DNA of 43,600 nucleotides from Oscillospiraceae bacterium (GCA_015068155.1 SVLC01000012.1:1-43600); one strand, 5' to 3'. Shown: positions 17,488 to 25,494, numbered from the stretch's first letter. The notes: a model not told the origin generated them from the letters alone. A program made the numbers and translations.

Positions 17488-18753
17488 TCATTTCTCATTG
17501 CGCTGCACCCGATTTCCGGGCAGCAATTTCACCACGCCCTTGATCTGCAGCATGGTAAGGGCCGCGGAAACAGTACCGGCTGTCAGGCCCGAGGCGACGA
17601 TCAGATCGTCAACGAGAATATATGCCGGCCCCAGACAATTTACAATGGCCTGTTCCGTTTCCGTCAGCGGCGGTTTCATTGTTTCAGCGTCACTATAAAG
17701 CGGTGCGGCGCTGTTGTCAATCTCTTTTTTCTTTTTAGATGCTTTTTCTTTCTTGGCTTTTCGGGGAAAATCCGTATTTTGCGCCACTTTCAGGCTGGTT
17801 TTTTCCTCTTCCCGGGCGGCAAGGGCCACCTCATCGGGGTATGCCGTCTGCATGGATGCGCCATCCACCCGGCGGATCTTTCCGGGAAATTGGGCAGCGT
17901 ACTCACTGACCACTTCCCAGCCGGAACTGACGGCAATCGCCCCATCCCGCAGCAGTCCATTGCTGCCTTTGCAGGAAGCCACATCTATATTTCCGGGTAC
18001 CACAAAAACATCCCGGCCCTGGTCCGCCGCACGGCGGGCGGTGATCAGCGCGCCGCTTTTCTCCGGCGCCTCCACCACCAACACACCGCAGCAAAGGCCG
18101 CTGATGATCCGGTTCCGTTTTGGAAAATTCCACTTCATCGGCGGTGTACCCGGCGCAAATTCCGTCAGCAAACAGCCATTGACCTCCACATCCGCATACA
18201 GCGACCGATTGGACGAAGGATATACCACATCCGCGCCGCTGCCCAGCACGCCGATCACCGGCGCTCCCTTGCTCAAAGCGCCCCGCATGGCCATGCCGTC
18301 GATGCCAAAGGCCATGCCCGACACCACCACACCGCCACATTCGGCAATCTGGCTACCCATGCGTTTGGCCGTGGTCAAGCCATAGCCGGAGGCTTTTCGG
18401 GTACCTACCACAGCAATCAGCGGAATGCTGTCGAATTCCGGCAGAACGCCCTTATAATACAATACCATAGGCGGATCGGAAATATTACGCAGGCGGCTCG
18501 GATACGCCGCATCCCGATAGGTCAGAATATGAATCTTCAGCCGTTGACACTGGCGGAGGATATCTTCTGCCAGAGCCGTGTCTTTATTGCCCAGCGCTTC
18601 TCTTTCCTCCTGGGACAATTCTTCTATGCAGCCATATGCATCCGCATCAGCGAAAAATACATCTTCCGCATCCCGGAAATACTGCATCAGCAGCGCCTTC
18701 TGTCGGTCGTGCAGGCCGGGAAGGGTTGCAAGCCATATCCAGTGCATCAGCAT
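17488..18753 (-). CDS. dprA: DNA-processing protein DprA
   Basis: A 421-residue protein that loads RecA on incoming single-stranded DNA during natural transformation and is retained in many species not known to be competent. A SAM-like N-terminal region is followed by the Rossmann fold with VVGTRKASGYG, then SGMAFGIDGMAMRGAL, VLGSGADVVYP and RNRIISGLC. After a Lys-rich linker (residues about 320-350) the C-terminal winged-helix domain (TETEQAIVNCLG to NRVQRNEK) is complete. It precedes topA by 19 bases, the standard Firmicutes order. Confidence 0.94.
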   Translation of the reverse strand: MLMHWIWLATLPGLHDRQKALLMQYFRDAEDVFFADADAYGCIEELSQEEREALGNKDTALAEDILRQCQRLKIHILTYRDAAYPSRLRNISDPPMVLYYKGVLPEFDSIPLIAVVGTRKASGYGLTTAKRMGSQIAECGGVVVSGMAFGIDGMAMRGALSKGAPVIGVLGSGADVVYPSSNRSLYADVEVNGCLLTEFAPGTPPMKWNFPKRNRIISGLCCGVLVVEAPEKSGALITARRAADQGRDVFVVPGNIDVASCKGSNGLLRDGAIAVSSGWEVVSEYAAQFPGKIRRVDGASMQTAYPDEVALAAREEEKTSLKVAQNTDFPRKAKKEKASKKKKEIDNSAAPLYSDAETMKPPLTETEQAIVNCLGPAYILVDDLIVASGLTAGTVSAALTMLQIKGVVKLLPGNRVQRNEK

Positions 18754-18781
18754 AGTCTGCCCTTCTTTCTATCTGAAATCT

Positions 18782-19531
18782 TTATACCTGGCCCATTTCC
18801 CAGGCAACGATGGCAGCCGCAACGGCCGCGTTCAAAGATTCACAATGGGATTGCATAGGAATGATCAGTTGATGGTCCGCGCTTTCCAGGATCTCCCGGC
18901 GGACTCCCTGACCCTCGCTGCCGATCACCACTGCCATTTTTTCCACTTCCGCCTGGCGGATATTGCGGGAGCGGGCGCTCAGCGCCGTCACCGCCACGGG
19001 AATACCGGCCTCACGCAGCGCCTGACCGGCTTGCGCCCAGGTGGTTTGCATCGGCGCCACCCGCAGGACCGCGCCCATGCTGGCCCGAACCACTTTGTGG
19101 CTGTACGGATCGGCGCAGCCCTCCAGCAGGGCCACTTTTACCCCCATGGCGTCCGCCGTCCGCAAAATGGTACCCAGATTGCCGGGGTCCTGGATGCCGT
19201 CCAGCAGAAGCATGGGCGATACCGGAACAAACCCCTTCTTTTCCGGCAGACGGCATACAAACACCGCCCCCTGGGGGGTCTGCATAGGAGAAACCGACGC
19301 CATCACATCCTCCGGCACCCGCAGGACCCGAACCCATTCCGGCACACAGGCTTCCACACCGTCGGAAAGGATCACGGTTTCCAGCCCAGGAAAATAGCGC
19401 ACCGCTTCTTCCAGTAGTTTGGTGCCGTCGGCCACAAAAAGGCCCTCTTTTTCCCGGTCCTTCCGGGAAGTCAGCAGCTTTCGCACCAGTTGCAGATAGG
19501 GATTCTTTCTGGAGGTAATCCGTTCTTCCAT
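18782..19531 (-). CDS. SpoU/TrmH-family rRNA 2'-O-methyltransferase
   Basis: A 249-residue SPOUT methyltransferase. The N-terminal substrate-binding domain begins ITSRKNPYLQLVRKLLTSRKDR with a GLFVADGTKLLEEA strand. The C-terminal trefoil-knot domain has the three SpoU motifs: LLLDGIQDPGNLGTILRTADA, VVIGSEGQGV and IPMQSHCESLNAAVAAAI. It probably methylates 23S rRNA (RlmB- or TsnR-like); the exact nucleotide cannot be told from sequence alone. The start ATG shares its A with the ktrA stop (TGATG), so translation is coupled. Confidence 0.9.
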   Translation of the reverse strand: MEERITSRKNPYLQLVRKLLTSRKDREKEGLFVADGTKLLEEAVRYFPGLETVILSDGVEACVPEWVRVLRVPEDVMASVSPMQTPQGAVFVCRLPEKKGFVPVSPMLLLDGIQDPGNLGTILRTADAMGVKVALLEGCADPYSHKVVRASMGAVLRVAPMQTTWAQAGQALREAGIPVAVTALSARSRNIRQAEVEKMAVVIGSEGQGVRREILESADHQLIIPMQSHCESLNAAVAAAIVAWEMGQV

Positions 19532-20178
19532 CACAGTTTCTGTACCTTTCTCAAAGCCTGATTATCGCCCAGCACCACCAAAACATCCCCTTTGATAAAC
19601 GCCGTATCCGGCGACAGGGACATTTGCATCTTACCGTTCCGACGAACAGCCAAAATGCTGACACCCAGCTTAGCGCGGACATTGAGCTGCCGCAGGTCCT
19701 TGCCCAGCCAGCTTTCCGGCACCGGCATTTCTATAATGCCGCACTCATCTGAAAGCTCGATGTAATCCAGCACATTGGGTGTGGACAAACTTTTGGCAAG
19801 CCGTTGCGCCTGCTCCTGTTCGGGGATGATCACCCGATCGGCGCCCAATTTTTCCAGCACCTTGCGGTATGTGGCATCGTGGGCCTTGCAGATCACATAG
19901 GGCACACCCAGTTCCTTCATATTCATGGTCACCAGCACGGAAGCGGCCAGATCATCACCAATGGCGATGATGGCGCAATCCATATCCTTAACGCTCAATG
20001 CCCGCAGAACCTGTTTGTCCTGGGCATCGCCCACCACCGCGTGGGTCACATAGGGCGCGACCTGCTGGATCAGTTCATCGCTGATATCCATAGCAATCAC
20101 TTCACAGCGAAGCTGATGCAGCTGCCTGGCCACCTCAGAGCCAAACCGGCCCATGCCTACTACAATATACGATTTCAT
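19531..20178 (-). CDS. ktrA: Potassium-channel gating subunit KtrA (TrkA family)
   Basis: A cytoplasmic RCK protein of 215 residues. The N-terminal RCK_N domain binds nucleotide: VVGMGRFGSEVARQL is the glycine-rich turn, followed by VIAMDISDE and VVGDAQDKQVLRAL. The C-terminal RCK_C domain (VPESWLGKDLRQLNVR to KGDVLVVLGD) may bind cyclic di-AMP, as known for KtrA/KtrC. An octameric ring gates KtrB in response to ATP/ADP. It lies 10 bases downstream of the ktrB gene with which it works. Confidence 0.92.
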   Translation of the reverse strand: MKSYIVVGMGRFGSEVARQLHQLRCEVIAMDISDELIQQVAPYVTHAVVGDAQDKQVLRALSVKDMDCAIIAIGDDLAASVLVTMNMKELGVPYVICKAHDATYRKVLEKLGADRVIIPEQEQAQRLAKSLSTPNVLDYIELSDECGIIEMPVPESWLGKDLRQLNVRAKLGVSILAVRRNGKMQMSLSPDTAFIKGDVLVVLGDNQALRKVQKL

Positions 20179-20188
20179 AACGCGCCTC

Positions 20189-21568
20189 CTAGCCGATCAA
20201 AAGATTTGTTTGCGCATAACGGATCCGCTCCGCGGCCCGGTCTCCCACCAGGAAGCCCATGCTAAGCGTCAGCACACCCACTCTTCCGAAATACATATAC
20301 AAAATGATCAACATTTGACTTGCCAAACTGAGTTTTCCCGTGGCGCCGGCCGTCAGCCCTACGGTAGCCAAAGCCGATACCGACTCATAAAGTCCATCGG
20401 TAAAACCGATGGGAGAAGTGGCGCTGATAAACACGGCGCCAAACACCGCCAGCAACACCATGATGCCTGTTAAGGTCATGGCATCCAACACCTGTCCGGC
20501 AGGAATGGTCCGCTTAAACACGGTCACCGTGGACCTGCCCCGCAGCCTGGACCACAAAAACAGCAGCAGCACCATGACGGTTACCGTCTTCACGCCGCCA
20601 GCCGTAGAACCGGAACAGCCACCAACCAGCATCAGCACTATGGTCACGGCCTTACCGCCGTCCGACAAGGCCGCCTGGTCAAAGGAAGCAAAGCCGGCAG
20701 TACGGGTGGTGACGGACTGGAAAAAACCGTTGAGCAGCTTGTCCCCCACGGACATAGCGCCTAAAGTTTGGGGATTGTTCCATTCCAGCGCCAGGAATGC
20801 CGCCATTCCCGTGACCAACAGCGCAACCGTTGCAATGATCACCAGCTTGGTATAAACGCCATAGGCCTTCCATCTGCGGCCCTGGATCATTTCCTGCCAA
20901 ACCAGGAAACCCAATCCGCCAATGACGATCAATGCGCTGATGGTCATCAGCACCACCGGATCGCTTTGGAACACCGCCAGGCTGCTGCCCGGCTCCAGAA
21001 CACCGAAAATATCAAAACCGGCGTTGCAAAAGGCGGAGACCGAATGGAAAACGCCCCATTTCAGTGCCTGGGGAAACCCAAACGCCGGCATAAACCGGAA
21101 CATCAGTACCACCGCGCCCACGGCCTCAATGGCAAAAGAGCCCACCAGCACCGTTTTTTGCAGGCGAACCACCGCATCCAGATCACTGACGCTCAAAGAC
21201 TGGGCAATGACCATGCGTTCCTTCAGACCGACCCGGCGGCCCAGCATAAACAGCAGCAGCGAGGCAATGGACATAAAGCCCAAACCACCCAATTGGATCA
21301 GCACCAGGATCACCACCTGGCCAAAGCCGCTCCATTGGGTATAGGTATCAAACAAGGAAAGGCCTGTAACACAGGTAGCAGAGGTTGCCGTAAACAGCGC
21401 CGACAAAAAATTGCAGGAAACACCGCTGCGGGATGCGGCAGGCAATGTCAGCAATCCTGCGCCCAGCAGAATGATGGCGCCGAACACCAAGGCAATCAGT
21501 TTGGCCGGATGCATGGTTTTTCTTGGTTTTTTTGCCCAAAATTGATAGAGTTTTTCGGAAACAGGCAC
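20189..21568 (-). CDS. ktrB: Potassium transporter membrane subunit KtrB
   Basis: A 459-residue membrane protein with four repeated membrane-pore-membrane units, which takes up K+ driven by Na+ or membrane voltage. The four pore loops can be seen at TATSATCVTGLS, SVSAFCNAGFD, GGCSGSTAGGVK and ESVSALATVGLT, each carrying the filter glycine. The short cytoplasmic N-terminus is MPVSEKLYQFWAKKPRKT. Translation starts at GTG, with GGGGGTG six bases upstream. It is the first gene of the run ktrB, ktrA, methyltransferase, dprA, topA, trmFO, plsX, rnc, and has its own promoter. Confidence 0.94.
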   Translation of the reverse strand: MPVSEKLYQFWAKKPRKTMHPAKLIALVFGAIILLGAGLLTLPAASRSGVSCNFLSALFTATSATCVTGLSLFDTYTQWSGFGQVVILVLIQLGGLGFMSIASLLLFMLGRRVGLKERMVIAQSLSVSDLDAVVRLQKTVLVGSFAIEAVGAVVLMFRFMPAFGFPQALKWGVFHSVSAFCNAGFDIFGVLEPGSSLAVFQSDPVVLMTISALIVIGGLGFLVWQEMIQGRRWKAYGVYTKLVIIATVALLVTGMAAFLALEWNNPQTLGAMSVGDKLLNGFFQSVTTRTAGFASFDQAALSDGGKAVTIVLMLVGGCSGSTAGGVKTVTVMVLLLFLWSRLRGRSTVTVFKRTIPAGQVLDAMTLTGIMVLLAVFGAVFISATSPIGFTDGLYESVSALATVGLTAGATGKLSLASQMLIILYMYFGRVGVLTLSMGFLVGDRAAERIRYAQTNLLIG

Positions 21569-21621
21569 TTGCGCACCCCCTTTTTTCTGCCGTAAATATA
21601 CTATGACAATTTTATCATACC

Positions 21622-21650
21622 ATTATAAACAGATTTTTCCCGGTTTGCAA
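21622..21650 (-). promoter_or_regulatory. Sigma-A promoter for ktrBA and downstream genes
   Basis: TTGCAA (21645-21650), 17 bases, TATAAT (21622-21627) on the minus strand, about 55 bases before the ktrB GTG. Its -35 lies inside the arm of the hairpin at 21639-21670. Confidence 0.75.
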
Positions 21651-21675
21651 GGAAAATTTTGCAAACCGGGTTTTT
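21639..21675 (+). terminator. Hairpin with plus-strand T tract overlapping the ktrB promoter
   Basis: A perfect 12-base stem CCCGGTTTGCAA/TTGCAAACCGGG with an 8-base loop. The T run (21671-21675) is on the plus strand, though no plus-strand gene lies upstream. On the minus strand it follows the Spo0A-like gene but lacks a good U tract. It may stop antisense transcription or work as an imperfect end for the Spo0A-like transcript. Confidence 0.55.
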
Positions 21676-21694
21676 CGAAAAAGGAATGACCGTT

Positions 21695-22213
21695 TCAACA
21701 GTATTTACTTTGGATCACATGACACACCCGGGTTATGAATTCCTTATTGCTGGGTTTTCCCCGGATCGGATCCACTTTTCCGCCAAAATACAGCTTCTGC
21801 ATATTCAGATCGCACCGACTCCACCCGCACTCGATGGCATTACGGATCCCCCGTTCCACCAGGTTTTGGCTGGTATCGTAACACTGCGCCACAGTAGGAT
21901 ACAAGAAAGCGCAAATATGCCCCAGCCCCTCTGGGTTTTGCAGACAGATCTCAATGGCCGTCTGCAAATAATTGTAACCCAGCAAATGGTCAGGAATACC
22001 CAGATCCGCCAACGCCCGATCGATCCTGTCCTTTCGTTTCATGGCCTCACACGGGGTTTCCACCGTTACCAGCCGCTGCAAATTCCGACGATACCGCGCG
22101 CGGCTCTCCTCGGAATCCGCCGCGCAGTACTGCAGCAATGCATCCACCTTTTCTTCCAGGGCGCTCATATTTTCCATCTCCTCTGCAGATTTTTCCCGCT
22201 TCTTCTTAAACAT
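21695..22213 (-). CDS. Stand-alone Spo0A C-terminal-domain protein
   Basis: A 172-residue protein. From about residue 65 it matches the DNA-binding effector domain of the sporulation master regulator Spo0A: LGIPDHLLGYNYLQTAI, LYPTVAQCYDTSQNLVERGIRNAIECGWSR (the helix-turn-helix and recognition helix) and the closing GKPSNKEFITRV. The N-terminal receiver domain of Spo0A is absent. In its place are about 60 residues of charged, probably helical sequence starting MFKKKREKSAEEMENM. It therefore cannot be phosphorylated the usual way. The start is chosen by GGGAGGT 8 bases upstream. The protein could compete for or share 0A boxes; its targets are unknown. Confidence 0.85.
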   Translation of the reverse strand: MFKKKREKSAEEMENMSALEEKVDALLQYCAADSEESRARYRRNLQRLVTVETPCEAMKRKDRIDRALADLGIPDHLLGYNYLQTAIEICLQNPEGLGHICAFLYPTVAQCYDTSQNLVERGIRNAIECGWSRCDLNMQKLYFGGKVDPIRGKPSNKEFITRVCHVIQSKYC

Positions 22214-22287
22214 ACACACATACCTCCCTTTCAAAATATGAGATTCCCCTGGGCGACGGACCGTTGATTGGCGTTGGTTGCTCCATT

Positions 22288-22316
22288 ATTATAGAACATT
22301 CGTTTGTGTTTGTAAA
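22288..22316 (-). promoter_or_regulatory. Sigma-A promoter for the Spo0A-like gene
   Basis: TTTACA (22311-22316), 17 bases, TATAAT (22288-22293) on the minus strand, giving a leader of about 68 bases before the Spo0A-like start. Nothing else recognisable lies between 22214 and 22395. Confidence 0.75.
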
Positions 22317-22394
22317 GGGATACGCGGGCGTTTTTTGTAACTGTCCGCTTTTTGCGACAGCACCATCGACGAGATCGAACTGTACTGCTGATGC

Positions 22395-22425
22395 AAAAAA
22401 CCACCAAGCCTCAGGCTTGGTGGTT
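22395..22425 (-). terminator. Rho-independent terminator
   Basis: A perfect 12-base stem AACCACCAAGCC/GGCTTGGTGGTT with a 3-base loop, followed on the minus strand by a T run. It ends the 125-residue unknown gene whose stop is at 22461. Confidence 0.88.
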
Positions 22426-22460
22426 TGCTGCAATTGAGCGACTAAAAAGTAGTGTATCCA

Positions 22461-22838
22461 TTAAAAATACTGCTTATATTCCGGTTCAGACTTCACTTCT
22501 TTCCACAAATCTTCTTTGTTGTCAAAAACAGATTTACAAAAACTTCCTCTGAAGGGTTCCAACATTGCCGGCAGCGCATCGTCGTGAGAACACATGTATT
22601 TCCATTCATCTTCGTCATATTGGTATATTGCTTCAAGCTGATAGGTGAATAATCCATTTTCGTCTCTCAAAATTACATAACGCATGGAATGATCTTTTGA
22701 GTATATAACATCCACCACATCATCTGCAAATCCGTCGAGATATTTATCTCGCATCATTACAACGATAGCCTCCCACGAGGGCTTTGGCGGAATATCCCGA
22801 TTTCGCTTTTTCCGAAACAACCGGTTTAATATATGCAT
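22461..22838 (-). CDS. Small acidic protein of unknown function
   Basis: A 125-residue protein with a basic N-terminus (MHILNRLFRKKRNRD) and an acidic, aromatic-rich body (YQYDEDEWKYMC, EPEYKQYF). The start follows AAGGAGAA at good spacing; in-frame ATGs further upstream lie in the neighbouring transporter and are not used. The body resembles small single-domain immunity- or SMI1-like proteins only in composition, and I do not claim membership. It lies in the accessory stretch downstream of the chromate-type transporter pair and has its own terminator. Confidence 0.7.
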   Translation of the reverse strand: MHILNRLFRKKRNRDIPPKPSWEAIVVMMRDKYLDGFADDVVDVIYSKDHSMRYVILRDENGLFTYQLEAIYQYDEDEWKYMCSHDDALPAMLEPFRGSFCKSVFDNKEDLWKEVKSEPEYKQYF

Positions 22839-22912
22839 TTCGTATTCTCCTTTTGGTGTGGATGGAGCAAATAAGCATAACACGAAAGTTTGTGCAAGCA
22901 GAGTCAAGCCAT

Positions 22913-23488
22913 TTATATTCCAAACAAAAACATTCCCACAACGCCCGAAATAACTACGAGCAGAATCGAGGAAAACTCTTTCTTTTTGATGCGTTTCCAT
23001 ATAATCGGTATCGCTATCACTACCGCAAGCACAACAAGCGTTCTCCAATCAAATGAGAGGTTTATACTGCTGATGGTGTCAATACCAAAGAATACTGTTA
23101 AAGCCATTGTTACCGCTACCGATACGATCAGACCACCAAGAGCCGGACGCATACTGGCAATGAACGTTTTAACGGCCGGATATTTAAGTAGATTTTTAAT
23201 GCACGCCGCCACTACGAGAATAATAATAAACGACGGCAAGACCACGCCTATCGTTGCGAGAAGCGCTCCGAGAAATCCGCCCTGCTCATAACCGATATAG
23301 GTAGCCATATTGACGGCTATCGGTCCGGGTATGACGGTTTCCACTCCAACGAAATTTAAGAGTTCTTCTTCGGTCATCCAACCGTATTTGAGAACAGAAT
23401 CGCCGATCAGAGAAAGCATAGCATAACCGCCACCGAAGGCAAATGCACCGACCTTTAAGAAGGTGAGAAATAATTGCAGATAAATCAT
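22913..23488 (-). CDS. chrA: Chromate-type transporter, second half-size subunit
   Basis: A 191-residue CHR-family membrane protein with about six hydrophobic segments. CHR signatures are FLKVGAFAFGGGYAMLSLI at the N-terminus and ETVIPGPIAVNMATYIGY. This is a short-chain (single-domain) CHR; such proteins work as pairs. It overlaps the 3' end of the partner gene by 4 bases. Family members export chromate in some bacteria, but the natural substrate in gut Clostridia is unproven. Confidence 0.88.
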   Translation of the reverse strand: MIYLQLFLTFLKVGAFAFGGGYAMLSLIGDSVLKYGWMTEEELLNFVGVETVIPGPIAVNMATYIGYEQGGFLGALLATIGVVLPSFIIILVVAACIKNLLKYPAVKTFIASMRPALGGLIVSVAVTMALTVFFGIDTISSINLSFDWRTLVVLAVVIAIPIIWKRIKKKEFSSILLVVISGVVGMFLFGI

Positions 23489-24060
23489 TTGTTATCCTCT
23501 CCCTTCGCTTTTCTCCTTTTGAGGAAGAACACGGAAAGTCCGAAAACACCTGCGGCAAATATAAACCACACAGACGAGATGTGAATATCAAAGAGCGTGC
23601 AGAGTATCATTCCAACACAGGTAACAGAAAATACGGTGATGTTGATGGGTGTTTTCTTCATCTTCTTCAGCATTTTAAGACCAGCAGATGCGATCAAATA
23701 CACAACGCAGATCTGAATGCCCTTGAATGCAGCCGCCACGAGTGTGATCTCCATAAACTGCTCGTAAAAGAGAGATACAAGATACATAATGACGAATGAC
23801 GGCACGCACATACCGACAGTAGCTACCACCGCCCCGAACACGCCCTTCAGCTTGTAGCCTATGTAGGTAGCGACATTGATCGCGATAGGTCCGGGTGTGC
23901 TTTCTGCGATTGCAACGACATCCAAAAATTCGTCGTGATCGATCCATTTTCGTTTTGATATAAATTCATTTTCAAGTAATGCAATAATGGCATACCCGCC
24001 TCCGAAGGCGAAACAGCCGATTTTAAGCATTGACAAGAACAATAATATAATAACACTCAT
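23485..24060 (-). CDS. chrA: Chromate-type transporter, first half-size subunit
   Basis: A 191-residue partner of the neighbouring CHR protein. It has the same layout: MLKIGCFAFGGGYAIIALLENEF, then ESTPGPIAINVATYIGYKLKG, then four more hydrophobic segments and a basic C-terminal tail (FFLKRRKAKGEDNK). The two halves probably insert in opposite topology to make one carrier, as shown for the Bacillus pair. AGGGG precedes the ATG, and a promoter lies at 24112-24140. Confidence 0.88.
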   Translation of the reverse strand: MSVIILLFLSMLKIGCFAFGGGYAIIALLENEFISKRKWIDHDEFLDVVAIAESTPGPIAINVATYIGYKLKGVFGAVVATVGMCVPSFVIMYLVSLFYEQFMEITLVAAAFKGIQICVVYLIASAGLKMLKKMKKTPINITVFSVTCVGMILCTLFDIHISSVWFIFAAGVFGLSVFFLKRRKAKGEDNK

Positions 24061-24111
24061 AATAATTGTCCCCTTGCCTTAGCTGACAAATTCTTATTTA
24101 TGGATGCGTTA

Positions 24112-24140
24112 ATTATATCTCACTTTCGAAAATAAATCAA
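24112..24140 (-). promoter_or_regulatory. Sigma-A promoter for the chrA pair
   Basis: TTGATT (24135-24140), 17 bases, TATAAT (24112-24117) on the minus strand, about 50 bases before the first chrA start. Confidence 0.7.
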
Positions 24141-24225
24141 GGTCAAGCCTTGTATGTCATAAAATGATGCATCGCCTGCGGCGATAAGGTGTTTTTTGCT
24201 TCGCGAACTGCAGCAAACATCATTC

Positions 24226-24266
24226 AAAAAAACGCACCTTTGTCATAAGACAAAAGTGCGTTTTTT
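24226..24266 (-). terminator. Bidirectional-looking terminator
   Basis: CGCACCTTTGTC and GACAAAAGTGCG form a 12-base stem with one mismatch and an ATAA loop, flanked by seven A residues on the left and six T residues on the right. It ends the minus-strand propeller gene (stop at 24355) and would also stop plus-strand transcripts. Between it and that gene (24280-24330) lies a direct repeat AAAAGGTGTCTAAA / AAAAGGTGTCCAAA of unclear origin. Confidence 0.85.
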
Positions 24267-24354
24267 GTTGCCTTAAACGTGATAAAAGGTGTCTAAACAA
24301 GGGTAATTGCGAACAAAAGGTGTCCAAATTTACGGTTTCAATGTTTCTTTATTA

Positions 24355-25092
24355 TCATAAATGTTTAAGTTCTTCAAAATATTTAGAACTCAAGAAATAT
24401 TCAAACTCAATATTTGGCAACATTTTGGGTGGCTTTTCTGAATCATCCCAAACATTTTGAAATCCTGCAACACGAATATTTCCGTTTTCGCACAAGCTGA
24501 TATGATTGATACAAAAATCACTATGGTTTCCCGTAAACTCCTTGTGAGTAAATGTCTCTTTCACTTCAAGCGTTTCAGCTTTAATGATTTCCCATTTGCG
24601 AGCTGTGACCTGACAAACAATATGCTGATTATCAAGAGTTGAGAATCCCCACGCGGTACAGGGTCGTTTTTCCTTCAAAACTTCTCCTGTTTTGATATCA
24701 ATCAGTTGCATAGAGTAATCGTGCAATTGCGCCGTAATGGTGTTATCACCCACAAATATGTTAGTGATCCCGCGGCGGCTCTTGGTTCGCCAAATCTGCT
24801 CACCGGTCTTTGGATTTACACAAAACAAACCATTTTCCCAAGTTTGTATAAAAAGCATATTTCCGTCGGACGAAACGGCGATGCCAAACTGATCGATATA
24901 TGAACTAATATATTTGTTTTGCCACGTATATATTTCGCCGGATTTGTATTTAACCGCAACGGTGTGTGGAACATCGTCTTTTGCAAATATAATTTGAGAA
25001 TATTCAATTTCTCCTGCGGAATATACGTAAACCCAAGGTTGCTCTTTTGATGAAGAAAGTACATAATTTATATGATGTTTACATAGTTCCAT
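24355..25092 (-). CDS. Beta-propeller-like protein of unknown function
   Basis: A 245-residue protein with repeated short beta-strand patterns of the PQQ/WD40-like kind: GIAVSSDGNMLFIQTWENGL then CVNPKTGEQIWRT, and IDIKTGEVLKEK. These 'D-x-K-T-G-E-x-x-W' units are typical of propeller blades. There is no signal peptide, so it is probably cytoplasmic. The start MELCKHH follows AAGGGCGG; upstream in-frame codons have no site. It is a single gene between an array of mini-palindromes and a terminator. It resembles proteins of polymorphic-toxin immunity or sensor type only loosely; no function is assigned. Confidence 0.65.
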   Translation of the reverse strand: MELCKHHINYVLSSSKEQPWVYVYSAGEIEYSQIIFAKDDVPHTVAVKYKSGEIYTWQNKYISSYIDQFGIAVSSDGNMLFIQTWENGLFCVNPKTGEQIWRTKSRRGITNIFVGDNTITAQLHDYSMQLIDIKTGEVLKEKRPCTAWGFSTLDNQHIVCQVTARKWEIIKAETLEVKETFTHKEFTGNHSDFCINHISLCENGNIRVAGFQNVWDDSEKPPKMLPNIEFEYFLSSKYFEELKHL

Positions 25093-25158
25093 ATTTTCAC
25101 CGCCCTTCGAGGTTAGTATAGCATAAATTCGCAAAGATTTCAAGTCCTGCGCGCCAAA

Positions 25159-25323
25159 TCACGCCGAAGGCGTGCATATCATCAATGCGAAGCATTGTAT
25201 ATCACCAACACGAAGTGTTGTATATCATCAAGCCGCAGGAAATACAGCCTTCGGCTGATGATATACGCCTACGGCGATGATATGCACGCTAACGCGTGAT
25301 GATATACCAAGCCTGCGGCTTGG
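25159..25323. repeat. Array of seven mini-palindromes with mirrored spacers
   Basis: Short hairpins with GAA, TTC or similar loops (cacgcc-gaa-ggcgtg, aatgc-gaa-gcatt, aacac-gaa-gtgtt, then cagcc-ttc-ggctg, gcc-tac-ggc, acgc-taa-cgcgt, aagcc-tgc-ggctt) are joined by a constant linker. In the left half the linker is gtatatcatc. In the right half it is the reverse complement, gatgatatac. The whole block is thus a large inverted repeat with a degenerate centre (25231-25245). Stem sequences differ but pairing is preserved. It contains no gene. Confidence 0.85.
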
Positions 25324-25325
25324 AT

Positions 25326-25360
25326 AAAAAAATCCTCGTTCCGAAGAACGAGGATTTTTT
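25326..25360 (-). terminator. Terminator after tRNA-Ser(UGA)
   Basis: AATCCTCGTTC and GAACGAGGATT form an 11-base stem with a CGAA loop. The minus strand then has a T run. It begins directly at the CCA end of the tRNA gene. Confidence 0.9.
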
Positions 25361-25448
25361 GGCGGAGAGTTAGGGATTCGAACCCTAGGTTCCTTTCGGA
25401 ATCACTAGTTTTCAAGACTAGCTCCTTAAACCGCTCGGACAACTCTCC
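25360..25448 (-). tRNA. tRNA-Ser (anticodon UGA)
   Basis: An 89-base gene with acceptor stem GGAGAGT/ACTCTCC, CCA encoded, a long variable arm (GATTCCGAAAGGAAC region), T-loop GGTTCGAATCC and anticodon loop CTTGAAA, giving UGA. The long variable arm and discriminator G fit serine. Confidence 0.95.
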
Positions 25449-25457
25449 ATCGACGAA

Positions 25458-25486
25458 ATGATATCACCTGACAGGTCAAATGTCAA
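25458..25486 (-). promoter_or_regulatory. Promoter for tRNA-Ser(UGA)
   Basis: TTGACA (25481-25486), 17 bases, TATCAT (25458-25463) on the minus strand, 10 bases before the tRNA. Confidence 0.75.
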
Positions 25487-25494
25487 GCCGAAAG

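Noticed and set aside
22341..22365. 0A box upstream of the Spo0A-like gene
   Set aside because: TGTCGCA near 22354 differs by one base from the TGTCGAA core and lies outside the usual distance; too weak to annotate.
25159..25323. CRISPR array
   Set aside because: Units are hairpins with variable stems joined by a 10-base linker that reverses orientation halfway; there are no constant 24-37-base repeats, no spacers and no cas genes.
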